DNA from: Flavobacterium sp. 1355
Lineage (GTDB): Bacteria; Bacteroidota; Bacteroidia; Flavobacteriales; Flavobacteriaceae
DNA length: 64,000 nt
NCBI RefSeq assembly: GCF_017833415.1
Contig: NZ_JAFICC010000008.1
Span: 62,001-126,000, forward strand
Direction of reading: 5' to 3'
A program made the position numbers and the translations under genes. The notes beneath the pieces were generated by a model, which searched no databases, was not told the DNA's origin, and saw only the letters and a list, made by a program, of their open reading frames with translations. Below are positions 1 to 7,330 of this stretch, piece after piece. Each line of letters starts with the position of its first letter. The first letter of the stretch is position 1.

Positions 1-1330
1 TAAAATTCCTGAAGCCTCTTGCTTCTAAAATAGAAGCGGCAATCATACTGCGATAACCGCCTGCACAATGCAGGTAAAAATGCTCATTTGGGTTAATGTC
101 TTTTACCCAGTCATTAATATAGGCTAAAGGTTTGCTGTAAGCATCTTCAATATGTTCAGCTTCATATTCGGTTTCTTTACGAACATCAATAACTTTATCT
201 TCTTTGATATTAAATTGAGCGGCAAATTGCTCGGCAGAGATTCGGTTTACCGTATCGATTTCAAAACCTGCTTTTTCCCAGGCTTCAAAACCACCTTCCA
301 AATGTCCGATGATGGTATCAAAACCTACACGGCTTAAACGTGTAACGGTTTCTTCTTCAAGACCGTTTTCTGTAACTAATATGATAGGTTGTTTTACATC
401 AGCAATCAAAGTTCCGACCCACGGGGCAAAATCACCATTGATCCCGATATTAATAGACTGCGGAATAAACCCTTTATAGAAATCACCGCTCTTGCGGGTG
501 TCCAAAATTAAGGCGCCGGTTTCTTCGGCAACAGCTTCAAAATCGACTGCTTTTATAGCTTTCATTCCGTTATGCAAAACCGATTCAAAGCTTTCATAAC
601 CTTGTTTGTTCATAGCCACGTTCATGCTGAAATAGGCTGGAGGAGGCAACAGACCATCAGTTACTTCTGCAATAAATTCTGCTTCGGTCATATTGGCACG
701 TAAGGCATAATTGGTTGCTTTTTGGTTTCCGATAGTAGAAACGGTTTCCTTGCTCATGTTTTTTCCGCAGGCGCTTCCGGCACCATGAGCAGGATATACA
801 ATTACATCATCACCTAAAGTCATGATTTTATTTCTGAGCGAATGATATAAAATACCGGCCAATTGATCCTGAGTCATTCCGGCTGCTTTTTGAGCTAAAT
901 CCGGACGGCCGACATCACCAATAAATAAAGTATCTCCGGAGAAAATAGCATGATCTTTTCCGTTTTCATCAATCAGTAAAAAAGTAGCACTTTCCATAGT
1001 ATGGCCAGGTGTATGCAATACTTTTATTGTGATTTTTCCGATTTTGAATTCCTGTCCGTCCTTTGCAGAAATGCAGTCAAATTCGCAGGCAGCGTTTGGT
1101 CCGTAAACAATTGGTGCTCCGGTTTCTTTGCTTAAATCAACATGGCCTGAAACGAAATCGGCATGAAAATGGGTTTCAAAAATATATTTTAATTTTACCT
1201 GATCGCGATTTAAACGATCTAAGTAAGGCTGTATTTCTCTAAGCGGGTCAATAATGGCAGCTTCGCCGTCTGAAGTGATATAATAGGCACCTTGTGCTAA
1301 ACATCCGGTGTAAATTTGTTCTATTTTCAT
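1..1330 (-). CDS. MBL-fold hydrolase with two rhodanese domains (persulfide dioxygenase-like), 3' end outside window
   Basis: The reading frame stays open from an ATG at 1330 to the left edge (443 codons seen), so the C-terminus is missing. The N-terminal metallo-beta-lactamase domain (about residues 1-245) carries the metal site THFHADFVSGH (53-63), LHTPGHT, FSGDTLF and PAHG, the pattern of the ETHE1/persulfide dioxygenase-like group. Two rhodanese domains follow. The first (about 265-360) has LDTRKSGDF but no cysteine in its active loop (ILVTENG); the second (from about 370) has the loop HCAGGYRS with Cys about 422. The inferred role is oxidation or transfer of glutathione- or protein-bound persulfide sulfur. 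A rhodanese, a TauE/SafE permease and a Crp/Fnr regulator nearby support that. A perfect TAnnTTTG box and a dyad lie directly upstream. Confidence 0.9.
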   Translation of the reverse strand, partial: MKIEQIYTGCLAQGAYYITSDGEAAIIDPLREIQPYLDRLNRDQVKLKYIFETHFHADFVSGHVDLSKETGAPIVYGPNAACEFDCISAKDGQEFKIGKITIKVLHTPGHTMESATFLLIDENGKDHAIFSGDTLFIGDVGRPDLAQKAAGMTQDQLAGILYHSLRNKIMTLGDDVIVYPAHGAGSACGKNMSKETVSTIGNQKATNYALRANMTEAEFIAEVTDGLLPPPAYFSMNVAMNKQGYESFESVLHNGMKAIKAVDFEAVAEETGALILDTRKSGDFYKGFIPQSINIGINGDFAPWVGTLIADVKQPIILVTENGLEEETVTRLSRVGFDTIIGHLEGGFEAWEKAGFEIDTVNRISAEQFAAQFNIKEDKVIDVRKETEYEAEHIEDAYSKPLAYINDWVKDINPNEHFYLHCAGGYRSMIAASILEARGFRNF

Positions 1331-1355
1331 GATTGTAATCTAAAATATGGGTCTA

Positions 1356-1387
1356 CAAATGTAACGCTGTTTTCTGATAAAATACGT
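1356..1387 (-). promoter_or_regulatory. Promoter of the MBL-rhodanese gene with 24-bp dyad
   Basis: On the minus strand, TACATTTG (1356-1363) is a perfect Bacteroidota -7 box 25 nt before the ATG. Directly upstream of it, 1364-1387 is a 24-bp element that begins ACGTATTTTAT and ends CGT, with dyad contacts ACG..CGT and TTT..AAA. The same element, with the same first 11 bases, precedes the rhodanese gene at 6891-6914. Its position suggests an operator overlapping the core promoter. Confidence 0.55.
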
Positions 1388-1469
1388 GACTAATGTTACA
1401 GAAATTTGATTTTTGTGTAAAACAATCAAAAAATAAAACGGGTTAAGTAATTAATACTATAAGTGTAAT

Positions 1470-1497
1470 TTGATAAGCTCCCCATTTTGTAATTTTG
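1470..1497 (+). promoter_or_regulatory. Promoter of the HD-domain gene
   Basis: TTG (1470-1472), a 17-nt spacer and TAATTTTG (1490-1497) match the flavobacterial consensus. The predicted transcript starts about 25 nt before the ATG at 1530. Confidence 0.5.
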
Positions 1498-1529
1498 TTT
1501 TTTAAGATTCATTTATAAAATCACTTAAC

Positions 1530-2120
1530 ATGAACACAGAAGATTTATTGAACCAAATTGCCTTTATAAAAGAAATCGATAAATTAAAATACATTCAGCG
1601 AAAAACGAAACTATTTAATAGTGAAAGAAATGAAAATGATGCTGAACACAGCTGGCATCTGGCTTTAATGGCGATTGTTCTCGCAGACCATTCAGATGCG
1701 CCGATTGATGTTCTAAAAGTTGTAAAAATGGTACTGATTCATGATATTGTAGAAATCGATGCCGGAGATGTTTTTATTTATGATATGATAAAAAGTCATT
1801 CGAATACTGATGAAGAAAGAATGGCGGCAAATCGTATTTTTGGATTACTTCCAAAAAATCAGGCAGAAGAATTAATTGCTATTTGGGAAGAATTTGAAGC
1901 AGGAGAAACCAATGAAGCCAAATTTGCAAAATCGATGGACAGATTAGAACCTTTGCTGCAAAACACTTCTAATAACGGAGGAACGTGGAAAGAGTTTGGA
2001 GTAAATTATGATAAGGTTTATGAAAAAAAGAGTGTAATTAAAAATGGTTCAGAATCTTTATGGAATTACGCAGAAGGCTTGATTAATGAAAGTGTGGAAA
2101 AAGGTATTTTAAAAAAATGA
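1530..2120 (+). CDS. HD domain phosphohydrolase (YfbR/HDDC2-like)
   Basis: This 196-residue protein has the metal-binding HD signature in order: H at NDAEHSWHLAL (about 38-48), HD at LIHDIVEIDAGD (about 75-86), and a later Asp at KSMDRLEPLL (about 137). The length and the EHSWH / HDIVEIDAGD motifs match the HDDC2/YfbR group, whose characterised members are 5'-deoxynucleotidases; activity on dNMPs is inferred from the family. It has no signal peptide, so it is cytoplasmic. It stands alone with its own promoter. A repeat separates it from cydA, and nothing links it to respiration. Confidence 0.85.
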   Translation: MNTEDLLNQIAFIKEIDKLKYIQRKTKLFNSERNENDAEHSWHLALMAIVLADHSDAPIDVLKVVKMVLIHDIVEIDAGDVFIYDMIKSHSNTDEERMAANRIFGLLPKNQAEELIAIWEEFEAGETNEAKFAKSMDRLEPLLQNTSNNGGTWKEFGVNYDKVYEKKSVIKNGSESLWNYAEGLINESVEKGILKK

Positions 2121-2125
2121 TTAAC

Positions 2126-2200
2126 ATAGCCCACGGTTTCGGCCGTGGGAAACGTATGGTTATTATGCATGAGTTCCGGCGGTTGAAACCGTGGGCTATA
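2126..2200. repeat. Intergenic inverted repeat, family A (ATAGCCCACGGTTTC)
   Basis: Arms ATAGCCCACGGTTTC (2126-2140) and GAAACCGTGGGCTAT (2185-2199) are perfect reverse complements. A small hairpin CCACGG-tttcgg-CCGTGG lies within the left part. A second element of the same length and layout is at 31288-31365. Confidence 0.75.
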
Positions 2201-2275
2201 AAAAATTGTTAAAAAGTTTAACAAATATCGGGGGATAAACTTTTTTTAAAGGGCATTAATTCGGGTTTTAATGGG

Positions 2276-2283
2276 TAAATTTG
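2276..2283 (+). promoter_or_regulatory. -7 box of the cydAB promoter
   Basis: TAAATTTG matches TAnnTTTG exactly and lies 27 nt before ATG 2311. The upstream TTG start codon of the longer frame (2281) falls inside this box, so it cannot be translated from this promoter. No clear -33 TTG is present. Confidence 0.5.
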
Positions 2284-2310
2284 TGGAACTTCATAAACAA
2301 AATACCACTT

Positions 2311-3657
2311 ATGGAAGAAATGCTCTTTTATGACCGAATGCAATTCGCCTTCACCATTACTTTTCATTATCTTTTTCCACAACTTACAATGGGTCTTTCG
2401 CTAATCATTGTTTACTTTAAGTGGAAATATCTAAAAACTAAAAACGAAGAATACAACCACGCGACCCATTTCTGGATGAAGATCTTCGCCCTCAATTTTG
2501 CGATGGGTGTAGTAACCGGAATTCCGATGGAATTTCAGTTTGGGACCAACTGGGCTAAATTCTCTGAATTAACCGGAGGTATTATTGGCCAGACACTGGC
2601 AATGGAAGGAATGTTTTCCTTTTTCTTAGAATCTTCATTTTTAGGTATATTTTTATTTGGAGAAAAAATTCTAGGCCACAAATGGCATTTTGTCACCGGA
2701 TTATTAATCATGATTGGTTCCTGGGCCAGCGGTTATTTAATTATTGCCACACATTCGTGGATGCAGAATCCGGTTGGTTATGAAATTCTGGAGAACGGAA
2801 AATTTGTATTAACGAATTTTAAAGCTTTATTTTTAAATCCGTGGCTTTGGCCTTCTTATCTTCATAATCAGGCCGCGTCTTTGGTAACAAGTTCATTTGT
2901 AGTTGCGGGAATTGGCGCTTTTTATATTTTGAGTCAGAAGAATGTTGCTTTCGGTAAGTTGTTTCTCAAAACAGGTGTGATTTTCGGATTAATTTCGAGT
3001 GTTATCGTAGCAGTTCCCACGGGAGATTTACTGGCAAAAAATGTAGTAAAATACCAACCGGTAACTTTTGCCGCAATGGAAGGAATTTTTCATACTGAAA
3101 AAAGAGGTTCTGAAATTGTTTTGATTGGTCAGCCCGATGTAAAAGATAAAAAACTGGATAATAAAATCGCTGTTCCAAATATTCTGAGTTTCCTGACTTA
3201 CGGAAACTGGAATCAGGAAATTAAAGGTTTGGATCAGTTTGAAGAAGATCTTCATCCAACAAATATATCGGGATTGTATTATGCTTATCATATTATGGTG
3301 GGACTGGGCACTGTTTTTATTGGTTTAATGGTTCTTGCTCTTTTTCAAATGATAAGAGGGAAATTATTTCAGACAAAATGGATTTTATGGTCGCTCATGT
3401 TTATGATGCCGTTTCCTTATATTGCCAATACAACAGGCTGGTACACGGCCGAATTAGGAAGGCAGCCCTGGCTGGTTTATAATTTAATGCGAACTTCTGC
3501 CGGTGCATCGCCAACAGTTTCTTCGGGAAATACCTTATTTACTTTATTAGGTTTTATTGGTTTGTACCTTTTACTCGGAATGTTGTTTTTGCTTTTGATT
3601 GGAAAGATTATCAATAAAGGTCCTCATCATGTGGAACTTTCAACAGAAAAAATATAA
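2311..3657 (+). CDS. cydA: Cytochrome bd ubiquinol oxidase subunit I
   Basis: CydA, the large subunit of the quinol oxidase that reduces O2 to water, is an integral inner-membrane protein with about nine helices. From ATG 2311 it has 448 residues. It shows the family signature near the N-terminus (RMQFAFTITFHYLFPQLTMG, whose His is a haem ligand), GIPMEFQFGTNW, EGMFSFFLES, and the conserved GRQPWLVYN segment near residue 390. The loop between the middle helices is short, as in the short-Q-loop branch of bd oxidases. The frame can be extended to a TTG at 2281, but that codon lies inside the -7 box. cydB follows after 2 nt. No CydX-like small ORF was found. Confidence 0.96.
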   Translation: MEEMLFYDRMQFAFTITFHYLFPQLTMGLSLIIVYFKWKYLKTKNEEYNHATHFWMKIFALNFAMGVVTGIPMEFQFGTNWAKFSELTGGIIGQTLAMEGMFSFFLESSFLGIFLFGEKILGHKWHFVTGLLIMIGSWASGYLIIATHSWMQNPVGYEILENGKFVLTNFKALFLNPWLWPSYLHNQAASLVTSSFVVAGIGAFYILSQKNVAFGKLFLKTGVIFGLISSVIVAVPTGDLLAKNVVKYQPVTFAAMEGIFHTEKRGSEIVLIGQPDVKDKKLDNKIAVPNILSFLTYGNWNQEIKGLDQFEEDLHPTNISGLYYAYHIMVGLGTVFIGLMVLALFQMIRGKLFQTKWILWSLMFMMPFPYIANTTGWYTAELGRQPWLVYNLMRTSAGASPTVSSGNTLFTLLGFIGLYLLLGMLFLLLIGKIINKGPHHVELSTEKI

Positions 3658-3659
3658 AT

Positions 3660-4736
3660 ATGGAATTTTTTTGGTACGTAGTTTTAATGGGCATTCTGGC
3701 TGTTTATCTGGTTTTAGACGGCTATGATTTTGGAGCAGGAATTATTCATTTGTTTTTTGCTGATACTGAAAGAGATAAAAAAGTAATTACAAATTCAATT
3801 GGGCCGTTTTGGGATGCCAATGAAGTGTGGCTGATTGCTGCCGGAGGTGTTTTGTTTTTTGCTTTTCCAACTTTATATGCTTCTTCTTTTAGTGGATTTT
3901 ACCTGCCTCTGATTATGATTTTGTGGTTGTTGATTTTTCGTGCTATCGGATTGGAAATGCGCGGACAAATACATCATCCAATGTGGGAAGCAATTTGGGA
4001 CAAGGCGTTTGGAATCGCGAGTTTACTTCTGGCACTTTTCTTCGGAATTGCTTTAGGAAATATTGTTCGCGGTGTTAATCTCGGAATGGTGCAAAATGGC
4101 GTTTCGACGCAGGAACCGCATTTTTTCTTTCTGCCTTTGTGGAATCCGACTTTTAGCCCACAGGCCAATGAATTGGGAATTATTGACTGGTTTACGCTTT
4201 TCCTCGGAATTGTGAGTGTTGTGGCGCTTACGATTCATGGCGCAAACTGGATTATTTATAAAACGAATTCATCTCTTAACCCAAAACTTAAAAAAGTGGT
4301 TTTTGCATTGAATATTATTTTGCTGGTTTTGGTTTGTATTTCATTACAAATCTGGCATTTTATTGAGCCGAAGCCATTTCATAATTTTGTTGAAAATCCC
4401 ATTTTGTGGTTTTTCCCACTTTTAACTTTTATTGGAATTTTAGGATTATTCAAAGTGCGTTCGTTTCAGAAAGACGGTTATGGATTTTTGTTTTCCACTT
4501 TGTTTTTAATTGGCGGATTTGCTTCAACAGCGGTTTCGATATTTCCGAATGTGCTGCCTTCAACCAATAAAGTAAATCCGTCCCTTACTATTTATAATAC
4601 CGCCGCCGGAGAATACGGATTAAACGCCGGAATGAGCTGGTTTTTTATTGCTTTGTTTTTGGTGATTGTTTATTTTGTTATTCAATATCGTGTTTTTAGT
4701 GGAAAAATGGATGATATTGGGTACGGGGAGCATTAG
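3660..4736 (+). CDS. cydB: Cytochrome bd ubiquinol oxidase subunit II
   Basis: CydB (358 residues) partners CydA in the bd oxidase. The sequence has the conserved start FWYVVLMGILAVYLVLDGYD followed by FGAG, then GPFWDANEVWLIAAGG (about 48-63), and eight or more hydrophobic helices to the C-terminus. It begins 2 nt after cydA stops, so the two are translated as a coupled operon. A rho-independent terminator hairpin follows at 4789-4814. The pair gives high-affinity, sulfide-tolerant respiration in known bd systems, which fits the sulfur genes on both sides, though that link is inference. Confidence 0.96.
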   Translation: MEFFWYVVLMGILAVYLVLDGYDFGAGIIHLFFADTERDKKVITNSIGPFWDANEVWLIAAGGVLFFAFPTLYASSFSGFYLPLIMILWLLIFRAIGLEMRGQIHHPMWEAIWDKAFGIASLLLALFFGIALGNIVRGVNLGMVQNGVSTQEPHFFFLPLWNPTFSPQANELGIIDWFTLFLGIVSVVALTIHGANWIIYKTNSSLNPKLKKVVFALNIILLVLVCISLQIWHFIEPKPFHNFVENPILWFFPLLTFIGILGLFKVRSFQKDGYGFLFSTLFLIGGFASTAVSIFPNVLPSTNKVNPSLTIYNTAAGEYGLNAGMSWFFIALFLVIVYFVIQYRVFSGKMDDIGYGEH

Positions 4737-4746
4737 TGTCTTTTTT

Positions 4747-4776
4747 GCCACGAATATCACTAATTTTCACTAATTA
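4747..4776. repeat. Half copy of the GCCACGAAT repeat (family C)
   Basis: GCCACGAATATCACTAATTT and the following bases resemble one arm of the inverted repeats at 5803-5940 and 6594-6655, but no facing arm is present. Confidence 0.45.
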
Positions 4777-4788
4777 TTATATGAATAG

Positions 4789-4814
4789 CCGTTGGTTTTA
4801 ACCAACGGTTTTTT
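4789..4814 (+). terminator. cydAB terminator hairpin
   Basis: CCGTTGGTTTTAACCAACGG is a near-perfect stem followed by six T. The sequence also resembles the AACGG-type hairpins of repeat families A and D. Confidence 0.7.
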
Positions 4815-4832
4815 ATTGCAACACGTTTTTAT

Positions 4833-4861
4833 CTTTGTCAAGGTTTTAAACTTTGACAAAG
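4833..4861. repeat. CTTTGTCAAAG inverted repeat (family B), copy 1
   Basis: CTTTGTCAAGG and CTTTGACAAAG face each other around TTTTAAA. Two better-preserved copies are at 37537-37564 and 47678-47710. Confidence 0.7.
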
Positions 4862-4942
4862 ATTACTCTACAAGTAAAACTAAATTCAAATATTAAATAA
4901 AGATCTGCTTAAATCTCCCGGATCTGCGTGAAACTTTAAAAT

Positions 4943-5728
4943 CTAAAATAAAACCTCCTTAGTAATAATATAAAACCCCATAACGAGCACAAACCATCCA
5001 AAAAGAGGTTTTAGTTTTGCTCCGTCGATTTTTTTAGAAAGCCGGCTTCCTATTATCATGCCTATAAGTGCCATTGCAGAAACGCTTAGTAAAAAGGAAT
5101 AATTTATTGGAGTTCCGATGTATAAATCGCCTGCAAAACCTATTGAGGAATTGATTGTGATAATTAATAAAGAAGTTCCAACGGCTTGTTTCATTGGTAA
5201 TTTAGCAAAAAACAATAAAGCCGGAATAATTAAGAATCCGCCTCCGGCACCCAAAAAGCCTGTTACAATTCCCACCAGAAATCCGATAAAGCTTAGCTGT
5301 AGATAATTGGTTTCGGAGCCTTTTATTTCGGGTTGGTTTTTTCGAATCATCGAAACGGCAGCCGTAATCATCAAAACCGAAAAGACGATCATGATTAAAA
5401 AATCTTTTGAAACTGTATAAGAGGCAACAGAAAAAAGTGTGGCCGCAATCTGGGGAAATATTACTTCGCGAATAATCAGAATCGATATAACAGACGGAAT
5501 CGCAAAATACAATGCCGATTTTAGCTTTAGATTTCCCATTTTGTAATGACTATAACTTCCAAATAAAGCAGTTAAGCCAACAATAAACAAAGAATAGGAA
5601 GTTGCCTGATCGGGATTTACCTCAAATAAATACACCAAAATCGGAATGGTCAGGATAGAGCCGCCTCCGCCAATTAAGCCCAGAGAAATCCCAATTATGA
5701 TTGAAGCAAAATAGCCTATATATTCCAT
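4943..5728 (-). CDS. TauE/SafE family sulfite/anion permease
   Basis: This membrane protein has about 261 residues from the ATG at 5728; an 18-nt extension exists only from a TTG. Two glycine-rich halves, each opening with a GxxxGFLGxGGG-like motif (GLIGGGGSILTIPILV near the start and GFLGAGGGFLIIPALLFF near 160), are diagnostic of TauE/SafE (DUF81). About eight hydrophobic segments are visible. Family members export sulfite, sulfoacetate or other organosulfur anions. Placed between cytochrome bd and a Crp/Fnr-rhodanese pair, and near an MBL-rhodanese gene, it may export sulfite made by persulfide oxidation; this is inference from context. Confidence 0.9.
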   Translation of the reverse strand: MEYIGYFASIIIGISLGLIGGGGSILTIPILVYLFEVNPDQATSYSLFIVGLTALFGSYSHYKMGNLKLKSALYFAIPSVISILIIREVIFPQIAATLFSVASYTVSKDFLIMIVFSVLMITAAVSMIRKNQPEIKGSETNYLQLSFIGFLVGIVTGFLGAGGGFLIIPALLFFAKLPMKQAVGTSLLIITINSSIGFAGDLYIGTPINYSFLLSVSAMALIGMIIGSRLSKKIDGAKLKPLFGWFVLVMGFYIITKEVLF

Positions 5729-5802
5729 TGCATTTATTTTGTGCAAAGTTGCTTCGATAAAAAGAAATCTACAGTAACATTTATCACAGAAGGATTTTTT
5801 TG

Positions 5803-5940
5803 TTGTTCGCCACGAATTACACGAATTTTCGCTAATTATTTTATTGTCACATTGAGTGAAGTCGAAATGCTTTATGTGTTCTCGACTTCGCTCGAACTAA
5901 CAATATATTCGTGTAAATTTGTGTAATTCGTGGCGAACAA
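5803..5940. repeat. Long inverted repeat, family C, with another repeat nested inside
   Basis: Arms of 25 bp (5803-5827 and 5916-5940) are reverse complements with one mismatch; the outer ends are TTGTTCGCCACGAATTACAC and its complement. It fills the gap between the TauE/SafE start and the Crp/Fnr stop. A different inverted repeat occupies 5842-5905. Confidence 0.8.
5842..5905. repeat. Nested inverted repeat (GAAGTCGA / TCGACTTC)
   Basis: Outer arms TATTGT (5842-5847) and ACAATA (5900-5905) and inner arms GAGTGAAGTCGA (5854-5865) and TCGACTTCGCTC (5882-5893) form one foldback. It sits within the loop of the family C repeat. Confidence 0.75.
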
Positions 5941-5947
5941 TAAAAAC

Positions 5948-6583
5948 TTATTTCAAAAGCTCAATCTGGTTTCGGTTGAGTTTAACAAGACCTCGCTGTT
6001 CCATTTTTTTTAATAATCTCGAAACAACTTCTCTGGAGGTATTTAATTCGGTTGCAATTTCCTGATGGGACAGATTTACCTGAGAACAACCACAGGCTTC
6101 AGAATGACGTTTTAAATAAAATTCCAGTCGCTCATCCATAGATCTGAAAGCAATATTATCAACAACTTCAAGTACTTCTTCAAAACGGCTTCTGTAGGTT
6201 TCAATTACAAATTCATACCATGATCTGTGTTCCATCATCCATTTGTCCATCATTTGCAACGGAATCATAATTACTGAAACATCTTCGACTACTTTTGCCA
6301 TGATTTGGCTTTTTTCACTTTTAGCGGTACAAATCATTGAGATTGCACAAGCCTGACCTGGTTGGAGATAGTACATTAAAAACTCACCGCCATCTTCGCC
6401 CTCACGGTAAATTTTGATTTTGCCTTTGGTAATCAAGACCGTGTTTTTAATGTATTGTCCGGTTCGCATCAAAATGGTTCCTGATTTAAAATCCTGCGCA
6501 ACGGCATTTTCTTCAATTGTAGAAATAAGTTCGATGGAAAAATTCGGAAATATGTTTTTTAATGAATTTTGCATGGATTGCAT
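5948..6583 (-). CDS. Crp/Fnr family transcriptional regulator
   Basis: The protein has a cyclic-nucleotide-binding-like beta-barrel domain (about 20-135, with LMRTGQYIKNTVLITKGKIK and MYYLQPGQACAIS) and a C-terminal winged helix with the Crp-type recognition segment ATELNTSREVVSRLLKKM near the end. It has no N-terminal Fe-S cysteine cluster like FNR; the cysteines in SEACGCSQ are near the HTH. I start it at ATG 6583 (211 residues). The longer frame begins with a GTG inside a repeat, and ATG 6574 is also possible. Lying between TauE/SafE and a rhodanese gene, it is the obvious candidate to control the sulfur genes. Its own promoter (6695-6702) gives a leader containing a repeat hairpin. Confidence 0.88.
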   Translation of the reverse strand: MQSMQNSLKNIFPNFSIELISTIEENAVAQDFKSGTILMRTGQYIKNTVLITKGKIKIYREGEDGGEFLMYYLQPGQACAISMICTAKSEKSQIMAKVVEDVSVIMIPLQMMDKWMMEHRSWYEFVIETYRSRFEEVLEVVDNIAFRSMDERLEFYLKRHSEACGCSQVNLSHQEIATELNTSREVVSRLLKKMEQRGLVKLNRNQIELLK

Positions 6584-6593
6584 TTGTTTTTTT

Positions 6594-6655
6594 GCCGCCA
6601 ATTGCACGAATTTTTATGAATTGATTTGTGTTAATTCATGAAATTCGTGGCAGCC
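6594..6655. repeat. Family C inverted repeat in the 5' leader of the Crp/Fnr gene
   Basis: CACGAATTTTTATGAATT (6605-6622) faces AATTCATGAAATTCGTG (6633-6649), flanked by GCCGCC and GGCAGCC. It lies between the predicted transcription start (about 6688) and the start codon, so it should be transcribed as a hairpin in the leader. Confidence 0.75.
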
Positions 6656-6694
6656 ATATATTATCAAAATGAAATTAAATCATCATGTTTTATA

Positions 6695-6702
6695 CAAAGA
6701 TA
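6695..6702 (-). promoter_or_regulatory. -7 box of the Crp/Fnr gene
   Basis: On the minus strand the sequence reads TATCTTTG, a perfect TAnnTTTG. It predicts a leader of about 105 nt that includes the family C hairpin. Confidence 0.45.
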
Positions 6703-6890
6703 ACAGATTGCTGCGTTAATAATTGTCAGAAAACTATTTTTAAGTTGTATTTTATACAAATGAAAAAATCCTATTTTCTATCGATTTTATAGACTGTATT
6801 TTTAAAAATAGTGAGTAAATTTGTAAAACACTGATTATAATCCTTTCTCTAAAACGTTTTCTGAGAATAATAATCGAAATCGCATTTTGT

Positions 6891-6924
6891 ACGTATTTTA
6901 TTTAATAAAAACGTCGTAATTTTA
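6891..6924 (+). promoter_or_regulatory. Rhodanese promoter with 24-bp dyad
   Basis: The dyad at 6891-6914 starts ACGTATTTTAT and ends AAAAACGT; TAATTTTA (6917-6924), a near match to the -7 box, follows after 2 nt. The first 11 bases and the overall 24-bp length match the element upstream of the MBL-rhodanese gene (1364-1387, opposite strand). A separate palindrome AAAACGTTTT lies at about 6852-6861. The rest of this 332-nt gap holds the Crp/Fnr leader and promoter. Confidence 0.5.
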
Positions 6925-6939
6925 CAAAAAACACATATT

Positions 6940-7251
6940 ATGAATTTATCACAAGAAGATTGGGTTAACCAACTAGCTGCTGACGAGAATGCAGTTATAC
7001 TTGACGTAAGAACCGAGGACGAGTTTAATGACGGCTATATCGAAAACGCTGTTAATATTGATATTAATAAAGGTCAGGGTTTTATTTATGAAATCGAAGA
7101 ATTAGATAAAAATAAAAATTATTATGTGTATTGCCGTTCTGGAGCCAGAAGTGCCAAAGCATGTCAGATTATGAACGAGTTAGGTATAAATAATGCCTAC
7201 AATCTGCTTGGTGGAATCCTGGATTGGGAAGGTGAAACCGTAAACCCGTAA
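6940..7251 (+). CDS. Single-domain rhodanese (sulfurtransferase)
   Basis: The protein is 103 residues long and is all one rhodanese domain: LDVRTEDEFNDGYIENAVNI (about 21-40), the active loop CRSGARS with catalytic Cys65, and LLGGILDWEGE near the end. It has no signal peptide, so it is cytoplasmic. Rhodaneses carry a persulfide on this Cys and pass sulfane sulfur to acceptors. It is divergent from the Crp/Fnr gene and shares a promoter dyad with the MBL-rhodanese gene, which suggests co-regulation in sulfide/persulfide handling. A terminator follows directly. Confidence 0.93.
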   Translation: MNLSQEDWVNQLAADENAVILDVRTEDEFNDGYIENAVNIDINKGQGFIYEIEELDKNKNYYVYCRSGARSAKACQIMNELGINNAYNLLGGILDWEGETVNP

Positions 7252-7260
7252 AAAATAAGA

Positions 7261-7285
7261 AGAGGCCTGAAAAAGCCTCTTTTTT
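7261..7285 (+). terminator. Terminator after the rhodanese gene
   Basis: AGAGGC (7261-7266) and GCCTCT (7275-7280) form a stem followed by a run of T. Confidence 0.75.
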
Positions 7286-7330
7286 CTTTTGAAATGCTAT
7301 TAAATAACCGAACAAAAAAATTACCAAATT

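Noticed and set aside
2281..2310. Ten-codon TTG-initiated extension of cydA
   Set aside because: It overlaps the predicted -7 box, and the ATG at 2311 gives the usual N-terminus.
3028..3291. 87-codon antisense ORF inside cydA
   Set aside because: It is a shadow of a strong coding frame with no recognisable motif. The other antisense frames in the glycoside hydrolase, kinase and SusC genes were rejected for the same reason.
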